34,275 bases of DNA from assembly GCA_030432315.1 (NCBI GenBank), contig JAUIHM010000032.1, positions 1 through 34,275 of the forward strand. The letters are read 5' to 3'. This stretch comes from Alphaproteobacteria bacterium. GTDB taxonomy: Bacteria > Pseudomonadota > Alphaproteobacteria > Rhodobacterales > Rhodobacteraceae. The notes beneath the pieces are model-generated. The model saw only the letters and a program-made list of their open reading frames with translations. It made no database searches and was not told the origin of the DNA. Made by a program: the position numbers and the translations under genes. This document shows positions 8,296 through 16,904 of the stretch, piece by piece. Position 1 is the stretch's first letter. The number at the start of each line of letters is the position of its first letter.

Positions 8296-9561
8296 TCAGG
8301 AGGCCGATGCAGACCCTTCGACGCGGTCGGCATAGATCAGAAGCGGATCAGCCTTACGCATGATCGTTTCCTCGTTCACCACAACTTCTTCGACACCTTC
8401 CATGGACGGAAGATCGAACATGGTGTTGAGCAGAACCTCCTCAAGGATCGAGCGAAGCCCGCGCGCGCCCGTCTTCCGCTCGATGGCCCGGGTTGCGACG
8501 GCCCTGAGCGCATCATCCGTAAAGGTAAGCTGAACGTCTTCCATCTCAAACAGACGCTGATACTGTTTCACGAGTGCATTTTTCGGCTCGCTCAAAATCG
8601 TGATCAACGCATCCTCATCAAGATCCGTAAGTGTAGCGAGAACTGGAAGCCGCCCCACGAACTCGGGAATAAGTCCGAACTTGAGAAGATCCTCCGGCTC
8701 AAGTTCTTCGAACAGTTCCCCCACGCGGCGATCATCCGCATCCTTGACGTCTGCGCCGAACCCCATTGCCGATCCACGCCCCCTCTGGGCGATAATCTTG
8801 TCCAGCCCGGCAAAAGCGCCGCCGCAGATGAACAGGATATTGGTCGTATCAACCTGAAGGAACTCCTGCTGCGGATGCTTGCGCCCACCCTGAGGCGGGA
8901 CCGACGCGACCGTGCCCTCCATGATCTTGAGAAGCGCCTGCTGCACACCCTCGCCGGAAACATCCCGGGTGATCGAGGGGTTGTCGGATTTGCGGCTGAT
9001 CTTATCGACCTCGTCAATGTAAACGATGCCGCGCTGCGCCCGCTCCACGTTGTATTCGGCCGACTGCAGGAGCTTGAGGATGATGTTTTCCACATCTTCT
9101 CCGACATATCCAGCTTCGGTCAGCGTCGTCGCATCCGCCATGGTGAAAGGCACGTCGAGGATACGCGCCAAGGTCTGCGCAAGCAGTGTCTTGCCGCAGC
9201 CGGTCGGACCGATCAGCATGATATTCGACTTCTGCAGTTCGACGTCACTGTTCTTGCTGGCGTGATTCAGCCGCTTGTAGTGATTGTGCACGGCCACCGA
9301 AAGGACCCGTTTCGCGACAAACTGACCAATCACATAGTCGTCGAGGACCTTGCAGATTTCATGTGGCGCAGGCACACCATCTGAAGACTTGACCAGATTG
9401 CTCTTGGTCTCCTCACGAATGATATCCATGCAAAGTTCGACACATTCGTCGCATATGAAAACGGTTGGGCCGGCGATCAGCTTTCGGACCTCATGCTGGC
9501 TCTTGCCGCAAAACGAGCAGTAGAGAGTATTTTTCGCGTCGCCGCCGCTGGATTTGCTCAA
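8296..9561 (-). CDS. clpX: ATP-dependent Clp protease ATP-binding subunit ClpX
   Basis: AAA+ unfoldase that feeds tagged proteins to ClpP. The N-terminal zinc-binding domain has four cysteines (C15, C18, C37, C40), Walker A is GPTGCGKT at 118-125, Walker B is VYIDEVDKI, the pore loop region GYVGEDVEN and the sensor/arginine motifs follow, and the IGF-type loop region that docks ClpP lies in the central part (GAD/GMGFGADV). Length 421 residues is typical. The start is TTG at 9561, decided by GGAGG seven bases upstream; starting there gives the usual [20 protein letters not shown] beginning. It lies 144 bases downstream of clpP in the standard order. Confidence 0.98.
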   Translation of the reverse strand: MSKSSGGDAKNTLYCSFCGKSQHEVRKLIAGPTVFICDECVELCMDIIREETKSNLVKSSDGVPAPHEICKVLDDYVIGQFVAKRVLSVAVHNHYKRLNHASKNSDVELQKSNIMLIGPTGCGKTLLAQTLARILDVPFTMADATTLTEAGYVGEDVENIILKLLQSAEYNVERAQRGIVYIDEVDKISRKSDNPSITRDVSGEGVQQALLKIMEGTVASVPPQGGRKHPQQEFLQVDTTNILFICGGAFAGLDKIIAQRGRGSAMGFGADVKDADDRRVGELFEELEPEDLLKFGLIPEFVGRLPVLATLTDLDEDALITILSEPKNALVKQYQRLFEMEDVQLTFTDDALRAVATRAIERKTGARGLRSILEEVLLNTMFDLPSMEGVEEVVVNEETIMRKADPLLIYADRVEGSASAS

Positions 9562-9640
9562 AACCTACCTCCGGCTGTGGCCCATGTCGTCAATTCCATC
9601 AAGAACCCTTGATCCAAACTGGTTGGAGGGCTGAACCATT

Positions 9641-9656
9641 GGAACACGCTTGTTCC
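9641..9656. promoter_or_regulatory. Inverted repeat GGAACA-CGCT-TGTTCC upstream of clpX
   Basis: A perfect 6-bp inverted repeat with 4-base spacer lies 80-95 bases before the clpX start, in the 144-base clpP-clpX gap. Size and symmetry fit a dimeric repressor site. The spacing (GAAC-N6-GTTC) is not the known alphaproteobacterial LexA pattern, so no regulator is proposed. Confidence 0.35.
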
Positions 9657-9705
9657 GATAATTACAAGCCCAAACCAGGTTACGGGTAAAGCATGCTCAA
9701 GGATG

Positions 9706-10332
9706 TTACTTCGCAGCTTCTTCAACATCATGGCGCTTCACGATATCGTCGATCAGCCCCCATTCCTTGGCATCTTCGGCTGTCATGAAACGATCCCGTT
9801 CCAACGCCGCTTCGACGTCCTCGAATTTTTGTCCGGTGTGATGGACATAAATCTGGTTCAGACGGTCCTTCAGGGCCTGGGTCTCGCGGGCATGGATCAT
9901 GATGTCCGTTGCCTGTCCCTGGAAACCGCCGGACGGCTGGTGAACCATGATCCGGGCATTGGGTAGAGCGAAGCGCATGTCTTTGGCACCGGCCGTGAGC
10001 AGCAGCGACCCCATCGAAGCCGCCTGTCCGACGCACAGCGTGGACACGGGCGGCCGAATGTACTGCATCGTATCGTAGATTGACAGTCCCGAGGTCACCA
10101 CACCGCCCGGGCTGTTGATGTACATGGAAATTTCTTTTTTGGGGTTTTCTGCTTCAAGAAACAGAAGCTGTGCCACCAAAAGTGTCGACATGCCGTCGTG
10201 CACGGGGCCGGAAACAAAAATGATCCGCTCCTTCAACAGACGCGAAAAAATGTCGTAAGCCCGTTCACCCCGCGCAGTCTGCTCGACCACCATTGGGACG
10301 AGGTCCATGTACGTTTCTACCGGATCTCTCAT
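9706..10332 (-). CDS. clpP: ATP-dependent Clp protease proteolytic subunit ClpP
   Basis: Serine protease that forms the double-heptamer chamber of ClpXP. The catalytic triad is S106 (GQAASMGS), H131 (MVHQPSGG) and D180 (LERDRF), with the same 25- and 49-residue spacings as E. coli ClpP. The oxyanion/substrate strand [16 protein letters not shown] is present. Length 208 residues includes a short N-terminal propeptide. AAAGG precedes the ATG by about 9 bases. It is followed by clpX on the same strand. It is the first gene after the tig terminator, so it should have its own promoter in the 277-base gap upstream. Confidence 0.98.
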   Translation of the reverse strand: MRDPVETYMDLVPMVVEQTARGERAYDIFSRLLKERIIFVSGPVHDGMSTLLVAQLLFLEAENPKKEISMYINSPGGVVTSGLSIYDTMQYIRPPVSTLCVGQAASMGSLLLTAGAKDMRFALPNARIMVHQPSGGFQGQATDIMIHARETQALKDRLNQIYVHHTGQKFEDVEAALERDRFMTAEDAKEWGLIDDIVKRHDVEEAAK

Positions 10333-10609
10333 CTGTCGAATTGCCTTTCATTCGCGGGCCGTTTGCTTGCCCATGTCCTGTCGTAGAGGGATTTAACATG
10401 GCTGAGGGCATCTGCAAGGCCCCCCACCTGCCGCGGCCGCCACGAGGGCCCTGGTTAAGCTCGTTCAAAGAGCGGACTGAACCAAGGCTTGGGTTCTGTG
10501 TCGCCGCCAAACCGTTGTGAAATGGTTAACAGAACGACAATTGCGCCGGCAATTCGTTAAAAAACCGTCCCGCGGCGTTTGGTGCCGCGGGACCGGCATG
10601 CCGAAGGTC
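10333..10609 (-). promoter_or_regulatory. clpP upstream region with two TTAACCA boxes
   Basis: This 277-base gap holds the tig terminator (at its far end) and must hold the clpP promoter. On the minus strand there is TTAACCAT (10522-10529), identical to the 8-base CtrA half-site of Caulobacter, and TTAACCAG (10451-10458). No convincing sigma-70 or heat-shock promoter hexamer pair was recognised. The boxes may be chance. Confidence 0.25.
10559..10593 (-). terminator. Rho-independent terminator of tig
   Basis: On the minus strand a perfect 10-bp GC-rich stem (arms 10584-10593 and 10567-10576, loop of 7) is followed two bases later by six T (A run at 10559-10564 on the plus strand). It begins 16 bases after the tig stop. 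Confidence 0.92.
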
Positions 10610-11971
10610 TCAGGCAGACAGGTCGGCCGACGCTGCCGGAACGTCTTCATCAAGAGCTTCAATTGCTTTCTGAAGCTCCTCCTTCGATACCGGCTTGTCC
10701 TCGATCTGTGTCAGTTCGAGGATGAAGTCGACAACCTTATCCTCGAAAATCGGCGCCCTTACCTGCTGAAGTGCCTGAGGGTTCTTCTGAACGAACTCAA
10801 AGAACTGGCGTTCCTGCCCGGGATACTGACGTGCCTGTGCAAAAACGGCCTGCTGCATCTCCTGGTCGGAGACCTCGATGCCGTTCTTGTTCCCGAGCTC
10901 CGCCAGGAGAAGGCCGAGGCGCACGCGGCGCTCCGCCAGACCGAGGTGCTCACCGCTCGGCTCAATCGCGTCATGATCGTGTCCGTGCACCTCGGGGTTT
11001 TCCTCGTGCCACAACTGATGCGCGATCTGCTTTGCTTCGACATCCACAAGGGTCGGCGGCAGGTCGAACTTCACCAGGCCGTCGAGCGCATCCATCAGAC
11101 GCCGCTTTACAATCGCGCGGCTCGCCTGTGCATACTCAGCCGCAAGCCGGTCCGAAACCTGCTTTTTCAGATCATCCAGCGTCTCGGCTCCGTACTTCTT
11201 GGCAAGTTCGTCATTGACTTCAGAAGCCTTGGGAGCCTTGACCGCCTTGATGGTGCAGGCGAATTCCGCGTCCTTGCCGGCAAGGTTCTTTGCCCCGTAT
11301 TCCTCCGGGAAGGTAACCTTGACGAGCTTTTCGTCACCCGCAACGGAACCGACCAGCTGATCTTCGAACCCGGGTATGAAGTTGCCAGATCCCAGAACGA
11401 GTGCGAAGTCTTCCGCGGCTCCACCCTCGAACTTCTCACCGTCAACGGACCCGGAAAAATCGAATACAATCTGATCGCCGTTTTCTGCCGCTGCACCGTC
11501 GCCCTTGTCATCGTAGGACTTGGAAGACTCCGCGAGGTTCTGCAGCGCCTCCTGAACCGACGCCTCATCCGGTTCAACGGTGAGCCGTTCGATCCGGATT
11601 TCACCAAAGGCGACTTCAGGAACTTCGGGAAGGGCCTCGTAGGTCATGGCGACCTCGATGTCTTCGCCCTCCTTCCAATCTTCGTTGGTCATCTTGACTT
11701 CGGGCTGAAGCGCGGGACGGTCGCCGGACTCCTCAAAGTGTTTCTGCATCGCGGAATCAATGGACTCCTGCATCGCTTCGCCAAGCACGGACTTTCCGAA
11801 CATCTTTTTCATGAGCGCTGCCGGGGCCTTGCCCTTGCGGAAGCCCTTCATCTGAAAGTCCTTGCGGGCCTCCTCGAGCTTTGCGCCTACTCGTGTTTCG
11901 AGCTCGGAAGCCGGAACAGTGATCGAGTAACCCCGCTTCAGTCCTTCGTTCAGGGTCTGGGTGACCTGCAT
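10610..11971 (-). CDS. tig: Trigger factor, ribosome-associated chaperone and peptidyl-prolyl isomerase
   Basis: Trigger factor binds ribosomal protein L23 at the exit tunnel and shields nascent chains. The N-terminal ribosome-binding signature GFRKGKAP lies at residues 43-50. A central FKBP-type isomerase domain follows (about 150-240, [19 protein letters not shown] and [11 protein letters not shown]), then the long helical substrate-cradle domain. Length is 453 residues. The ATG at 11971 has AAGGA about 8 bases upstream; the longer open frame beyond it simply runs through the tRNA-Leu gene and is not coding. A terminator follows directly. The gene starts 23 bases after the 3' end of tRNA-Leu. 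Confidence 0.97.
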   Translation of the reverse strand: MQVTQTLNEGLKRGYSITVPASELETRVGAKLEEARKDFQMKGFRKGKAPAALMKKMFGKSVLGEAMQESIDSAMQKHFEESGDRPALQPEVKMTNEDWKEGEDIEVAMTYEALPEVPEVAFGEIRIERLTVEPDEASVQEALQNLAESSKSYDDKGDGAAAENGDQIVFDFSGSVDGEKFEGGAAEDFALVLGSGNFIPGFEDQLVGSVAGDEKLVKVTFPEEYGAKNLAGKDAEFACTIKAVKAPKASEVNDELAKKYGAETLDDLKKQVSDRLAAEYAQASRAIVKRRLMDALDGLVKFDLPPTLVDVEAKQIAHQLWHEENPEVHGHDHDAIEPSGEHLGLAERRVRLGLLLAELGNKNGIEVSDQEMQQAVFAQARQYPGQERQFFEFVQKNPQALQQVRAPIFEDKVVDFILELTQIEDKPVSKEELQKAIEALDEDVPAASADLSA

Positions 11972-11994
11972 ATTGTTTTCCTTGCCTTGTTCTC

Positions 11995-12079
11995 TGGTGC
12001 GGGCGGAGGGACTTGAACCCCCACGCCTCTCGGCGCCAGAACCTAAATCTGGTGCGTCTGCCAATTCCGCCACGCCCGC
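11995..12079 (-). tRNA. tRNA-Leu (anticodon UAG)
   Basis: Read on the minus strand: acceptor GCGGGCG (12079-12073) pairs with CGCCCGC (12005-11999), then discriminator A and an encoded CCA (11997-11995). The anticodon stem CCAGA/TCTGG encloses the loop TTTAGGT, giving anticodon UAG, which reads CUN leucine codons. A long variable arm (GCGCC-GAGA-GGCGT) confirms a class II tRNA, and GGTTCAAGTCC is the T arm. It lies just upstream of tig and may be co-transcribed with it. Confidence 0.97.
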
Positions 12080-12697
<618 letters not shown>

Positions 12698-12773
12698 CGC
12701 CCCTACCCCAGGTTACGGCCCTGATCCCGCACGGAAATCCCTCTTCAAGCCATTCTAATCACGAGGAAAACAA

Positions 12774-14183
12774 ATGAGCGACCTAAAATCAGTCCTGAAA
12801 GCTCTGAAGGAGGACGACATTGCTTACGTCGATCTGCGGTTCACGGATCCCCGCGGAAAACTTCAGCATGTGTCGCTGATTGCAGAACTCGTCGACGAGG
12901 ATCTGTTCGAAGAAGGCTTCATGTTTGACGGTTCATCGATCGCCGGCTGGAAATCGATCGAACAGTCGGACATGAAACTGATCCTCGACCCGACTTCGGC
13001 CTATGTCGATCCGTTCTATGCCGAAAAGACCCTCTGCATTCACTGTTCGGTTGTCGAACCGGATACCGGCGAGCCCTATTCCCGCGACCCGCGCGGCACG
13101 GCGGAAAAGGCAGAGGCCTACCTGATCTCGTCCGGTATCGGCGATGCCAGCTACTGGGGACCGGAAGCAGAGTTCTTCCTGTTCGACAACGTACGTTTTG
13201 CCAATACAATGAATAAGGTAGGCTACGAGGTTGATGCGATGGACGCGTCCTGGAACACGGACACGGAATACGAGATGGGCAATACCGGGCACCGTCCCGG
13301 CGTGAAGGGCGGCTACTTCCCGGTGCCGCCAGTGGATTCCGCCCAGGACATCCGTTCCGAAATGCTCTCCACCATGAAGCGCATCGGCATGAAGGTGGAC
13401 AAACATCACCATGAGGTTGCTTCGGCGCAGCACGAACTCGGTCTGGTCTTCGGCACACTGACCAAGCAGGCCGATGAGATCCTGAAATACAAGTACGTTG
13501 TGCAGAACGTCGCGCATGCCTATGGAAAGACGGCGACTTTCATGCCCAAGCCCTATGCCGGAGACAACGGGTCGGGCATGCATGTGAACATGTCGATCTA
13601 CAAGGACGGCAAGCCGCTCTTCGCCGGCGACAAATATGCCGACCTTTCGGACGAAGCGCTCTACTTCATTGGCGGAATTCTCAAGCATGCCAAGACGTTG
13701 AATGCCTTTACCAACCCTTCGACCAACAGCTACAAGCGGTTGATCCCCGGGTTTGAAGCACCGGTTCTTCGGGCCTATTCCGCCAGCAACCGCTCCGGGT
13801 GCGTGCGCATTCCGTGGACGGAAAATCCGAAGGCGAAGCGGGTCGAAGCCCGGTTCCCCGATCCGGTGGCGAACCCCTATCTGTGTTTCGCCGCGCTGCT
13901 GATGGCCGGCATCGACGGGATAAAGAACAAGATCCATCCGGGCGAAGCTTCCGACAAGGATCTCTACGACCTCCCGCCGGAAGAACTGGCAGAGATTCCA
14001 ACGGTTTGCGGGTCGCTGCGTGAGGCGCTCGAGTGCCTGGCCGCGGATCACGACTTCCTGCTGGCCGGTGACGTTTTCACCAAGGATCAGATCGAAGGTT
14101 ACATGGCGCTGAAGTGGCCGGAGGTGTATGCCTTCGAACACACGCCGCACCCTGTTGAGTACCAGATGTACTACTCGCTCTAA
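12774..14183 (+). CDS. glnA: Glutamine synthetase type I
   Basis: Makes glutamine from glutamate, ammonia and ATP; dodecameric GSI. Signatures: [10 protein letters not shown] (N-terminal), [10 protein letters not shown] metal ligands, the NGSGMHVN active-site motif, [17 protein letters not shown], and NRSGCVRIP. The adenylylation tyrosine is Y398 in DLYDLPPEE, so activity should be controlled by GlnE, in line with glnB next door. Length 469 is normal. GAGGA precedes the ATG. A strong terminator follows the stop. Confidence 0.98.
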   Translation: MSDLKSVLKALKEDDIAYVDLRFTDPRGKLQHVSLIAELVDEDLFEEGFMFDGSSIAGWKSIEQSDMKLILDPTSAYVDPFYAEKTLCIHCSVVEPDTGEPYSRDPRGTAEKAEAYLISSGIGDASYWGPEAEFFLFDNVRFANTMNKVGYEVDAMDASWNTDTEYEMGNTGHRPGVKGGYFPVPPVDSAQDIRSEMLSTMKRIGMKVDKHHHEVASAQHELGLVFGTLTKQADEILKYKYVVQNVAHAYGKTATFMPKPYAGDNGSGMHVNMSIYKDGKPLFAGDKYADLSDEALYFIGGILKHAKTLNAFTNPSTNSYKRLIPGFEAPVLRAYSASNRSGCVRIPWTENPKAKRVEARFPDPVANPYLCFAALLMAGIDGIKNKIHPGEASDKDLYDLPPEELAEIPTVCGSLREALECLAADHDFLLAGDVFTKDQIEGYMALKWPEVYAFEHTPHPVEYQMYYSL

Positions 14184-14209
14184 GCGGGCAGAACCTTAGC
14201 GAGTGCCGG

Positions 14210-14244
14210 ACGGGCGGGTCTTCGGGCCCGCCCGTACGCTTTTT
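14210..14244 (+). terminator. Rho-independent terminator of glnBA
   Basis: An 11-bp stem (14210-14220 with 14225-14235, one G-T wobble) closed by a TTCG tetraloop, followed by T5 at 14240-14244. It begins 27 bases after the glnA stop. Confidence 0.92.
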
Positions 14245-14272
14245 GGAACCGGCGTTAACCCGACGGCGCGCC

Positions 14273-14312
14273 GATACCCTACTCGTACCCTTCCGATACC
14301 CAAGTGATACCT
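14273..14312. repeat. Four TACC boxes at exact 11-bp spacing
   Basis: TACCC occurs at 14275, 14286 and 14297 and TACCT at 14308, each 11 bases apart, three of them preceded by GA. They lie in the 317-base space left between the glnA terminator and the 3' end of the MFS gene (14245-14561), which otherwise shows no credible gene. A GC-rich 7-bp hairpin at 14446-14465 has no T tract. Helically phased boxes could be protein-binding sites, but no promoter is expected between two convergent genes. Confidence 0.6.
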
Positions 14313-14561
14313 ACGGACTCCGCGAATCGCGGCAAAGGTTAACGCGCGCCGGTCAGGCGGCGTTGGCACATTGTGTAGCACAGCATCAGTTCCGTTCCGA
14401 AGCGGGATGGAAGCGTCCGAAGGCGGAGCCGGTCGGGACGCGGGAAGCGGCGCACCTGCGCCGCTGCCGTCTTTCGTCCGTGCCGTCGAAATGCTGGGCT
14501 GCCATGGTCCGCAAGAGGACAGCCTGCCCTGCAGCCAAACTCTGCCGGGTACCGCGCCGCC

Positions 14562-15860
14562 TCAGGGCTTGTTGGCAGGTGTGCCGTCCGGAGCGTCGGT
14601 GGCGGAAAGGGTCGTCTCTTCGCTGTATTCATCGGGTGTCGTGGTGAACACGCCGGTTTCGGGTGTCGAGGTTCGGGTCGGCGAAATGGAGACGAATTCG
14701 GTCTTGTCCCGGCCGCGCACCGCCGAGCGGCGCCGGATACGCCAGATCCCGTAGGCGATGATCAGGACGTGCGCGACGATGGTGGTGTAGAACAGCCCCG
14801 ACGACCCTGCCGCCGACATCAGCGCACCGGCGATCAGCGGGCCGACGATCGAGCCGATTCCCAGCACCAGCAGCAGCCCGCCGGAAACCTGGATGTAGGT
14901 GCCCGGCTCGGCATGGTCGTTGGCATGGGCGACGATGACCGGATACATGGAAAAGATCGCCGCCCCGAAAATCGACGCCAGCACCAGGTTCACAAGCTGT
15001 GATTCGGGATGGACGACGATGAACGCGAGATCGGCGCAGATGCCGATGAAGGCGATTCCGAGCAGGACCTTGCGCCGGTCCATGCGGTCCGAAAGCTGAC
15101 CAACCGGAATTTGTGCAATGGCACCGGCCATCACCGGAATGGAGGAAAACAGCGCGATGGCGGTCAGGGTCAGACCGACCTCGCTGCCATAGACTGCGGC
15201 GAGCGTGCCGAAGGCGCTGTTGGAGATGCCGACGAGGAAAACCGCGACGACTGCCAGCGGGGAATTAAGCCAAAGCGCCCGGATGTTGAGATTGACCTGC
15301 ACCAGCGGTCGCGGCGTTGAGGTCGACGAAATCGCCGTCGGCACCATTGCCAGCGAATAGAAGATCGCGCCGACGACAAAGAACAGAAACCCCTCGGTCC
15401 CTCCGGCGATCAGTGTCAGCTGCCCGGCGGTGCTGGCCCCGAGGTTGATCATCGTATAGATGCCGAAAATCCGGCCGCGGGATTCCGGCTCGACCCGTTC
15501 GCTCAGCCAGCTTTCGACGATCATCGCCGCACCGGCGAAACAGAAGCCGCAGATCGCCCGCAGCGGAATCCATGCCCAGGGGGTGATGAAAATCAGCGAA
15601 GCGAGGATTGTGACCGAGGCAAAGGCGCAGAGCGCTGCGAAGGTGCGGATGTGGCCGACCCTGCCGACCGTGCGCGGGGTAATGACACAGCCCGAAACGT
15701 AGCCGACCGCCCAGCCGGTTCCCAACAGGCCGAGCGACAGGGCCGAGAACCCCTCCGCGGTGCCGCGCACCGGCAGGATGAGCCCGTTGATGCCCCCGGC
15801 GAACAGCAGGAATGCCGTGCCCAGCAGCAGGGCGCTCAAAGGCCATATCTGACGTATCAT
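14562..15860 (-). CDS. Major facilitator superfamily transporter
   Basis: A 12-helix secondary transporter of unknown substrate, 432 residues. Hydrophobic segments alternate regularly from about residue 5 to 390. The MFS loop 2-3 signature is degenerate (GWAVGYVSGCVITPRTVGRVGHIRTF) and the equivalent in the second half is GQLSDRMDRRKVLLG. The last ~45 residues are a charged, Thr-rich cytosolic tail. The ATG at 15860 has AAGGAA 8 bases upstream and starts right at the first helix; an upstream ATG at 15926 would add 22 hydrophilic residues without a ribosome site. It lies 114 bases after the sirtuin gene on the same strand. Confidence 0.88.
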   Translation of the reverse strand: MIRQIWPLSALLLGTAFLLFAGGINGLILPVRGTAEGFSALSLGLLGTGWAVGYVSGCVITPRTVGRVGHIRTFAALCAFASVTILASLIFITPWAWIPLRAICGFCFAGAAMIVESWLSERVEPESRGRIFGIYTMINLGASTAGQLTLIAGGTEGFLFFVVGAIFYSLAMVPTAISSTSTPRPLVQVNLNIRALWLNSPLAVVAVFLVGISNSAFGTLAAVYGSEVGLTLTAIALFSSIPVMAGAIAQIPVGQLSDRMDRRKVLLGIAFIGICADLAFIVVHPESQLVNLVLASIFGAAIFSMYPVIVAHANDHAEPGTYIQVSGGLLLVLGIGSIVGPLIAGALMSAAGSSGLFYTTIVAHVLIIAYGIWRIRRRSAVRGRDKTEFVSISPTRTSTPETGVFTTTPDEYSEETTLSATDAPDGTPANKP

Positions 15861-15974
15861 GTCCCGAATTCCTTGCGGCCAGGAGTCTGCAGCCGATTTT
15901 TCGCAGCTTTTCCCGGACTGTTCCAAAGAAGAAAGACCGGTTCAAGGATTCGGCGGTCAAAAGTGTGACCTGTA

Positions 15975-16679
15975 TCAAATTCGTCCCAAGAGACGTGTGA
16001 CGAACTCGGGAACCACCTGCGTCGCACGCCCGGCGAGGTGATGGTCGAACTCCCACGACGCACCGTAGATCTCGAGATTGACCAGCCAGGTCTCGATTCC
16101 TGCTGCCCTGGCCAACCCGGCGAATCCCGCGGCGGGATACACGGTGCCGGAGGTGCCGATCGCGGCAAAGACATCGGCACTCACAAGAGCCTCTTCGATC
16201 TGTTCCATGCCGTAGGGAGTTTCACCGAACCAGACGACGTCGGGCCGGAGCCCGCCCGCGCGTCCGCAGGCCCGGCAGATATCCGCGGTGGAGAGATCGC
16301 TGCGGCACGGGGCCAAGCCACCGCAGTGGGCGCACAGCGACTGCAGCAGCTCACCGTGCATATGGTGGACACGCCGGGTTCCGGCCCGTTCGTGCAGGTC
16401 GTCGATGTTCTGGGTGCAGAGCCAGAACCCGCCGCCGGCCCGGATCAGCGCCTGTTCGAGCCGGGTCAGCGCCCGGTGCGCGTCATTGGCTTCGGCCGTC
16501 AGCAGGTCCCGGCGCCGGGCGTTGTAAAAGGCGTGGACCTGATCGGGATCGGCGGCGAAACCCTCCGGGGTGGCCAGTTTCATCGGATCGAAGGTTGCCC
16601 AGAACCCCTTCGGATCGCGAAACGTCCCGGCGCCGCTCTCGGCAGAAATGCCGGCGCCGGTGAGAATGAAGACCTTCAT
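15975..16679 (-). CDS. cobB: NAD-dependent protein deacylase, Sir2 family (CobB type)
   Basis: Sirtuin that removes acyl groups from lysines using NAD. Rossmann motif GAGISAESGAGTFRD (8-22), TQNIDDLH (89-96) and the catalytic H108 in HMHGE are present. The structural zinc is held by two Cys pairs (C116/C119 and C135/C138). Y52 and R55 in FYNARRR match the Tyr-x-x-Arg pair that in SIRT5 and E. coli CobB accepts succinyl- and malonyl-lysine. The ATG at 16679 has GGGGAG 6 bases upstream, giving 234 residues. It is divergent from parE. Confidence 0.94.
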   Translation of the reverse strand: MKVFILTGAGISAESGAGTFRDPKGFWATFDPMKLATPEGFAADPDQVHAFYNARRRDLLTAEANDAHRALTRLEQALIRAGGGFWLCTQNIDDLHERAGTRRVHHMHGELLQSLCAHCGGLAPCRSDLSTADICRACGRAGGLRPDVVWFGETPYGMEQIEEALVSADVFAAIGTSGTVYPAAGFAGLARAAGIETWLVNLEIYGASWEFDHHLAGRATQVVPEFVTRLLGRI

Positions 16680-16803
16680 GACCGCTCCCCGCCGGGGATG
16701 CAGGCGCTGCAGCACGGTGTTCAGGCGCCTGCGAACCGCCCTGCCCCCGGAAAGTATGGGTCAGGTCGGGACAATTTTCAATAAAATCACCCGGTGTGAC
16801 GGG

Positions 16804-16832
16804 CGCAAACCCCCTTTGCGACAGTGTGCAAA
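16804..16832 (+). promoter_or_regulatory. Overlapping inverted repeats upstream of parE
   Basis: CGCAAA (16804-16809) can pair with TTTGCG (16815-16820), and the same TTTGC can instead pair with GCAAA (16828-16832). The two hairpins are mutually exclusive. They lie 73-101 bases before the parE ATG in the divergent region shared with the sirtuin gene. Whether they are transcribed is unknown. Confidence 0.3.
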
Positions 16833-16904
16833 CAAGATATGGATGAAACGGAGCAGTCCGGCGCTATCCTTGGCGCATGGCAAGAGAAAGAAAAGAGGCC
16901 CAAC

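Noticed and set aside
7924-9384. A 486-codon plus-strand frame opposite clpX and the NDUFA12-like gene
   Set aside because: Antisense shadow of strongly conserved clpX; no recognisable motif or ribosome site.
10517-12016. A 499-codon plus-strand frame opposite tig
   Set aside because: Runs across the tig terminator and the whole of tig; composition is that of an antisense shadow.
11972-12073. N-terminal extension of trigger factor by 34 codons
   Set aside because: The extension is the translated tRNA-Leu sequence, which is unmistakable as a tRNA.
12933-14150. A 405-codon minus-strand frame opposite glnA
   Set aside because: Entirely within glnA, whose identity is certain.
14446-14465. GC-rich hairpin near the MFS 3' end
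   Set aside because: No T tract follows on the minus strand and it lies about 100 bases after the stop; it may be chance in GC-rich DNA.
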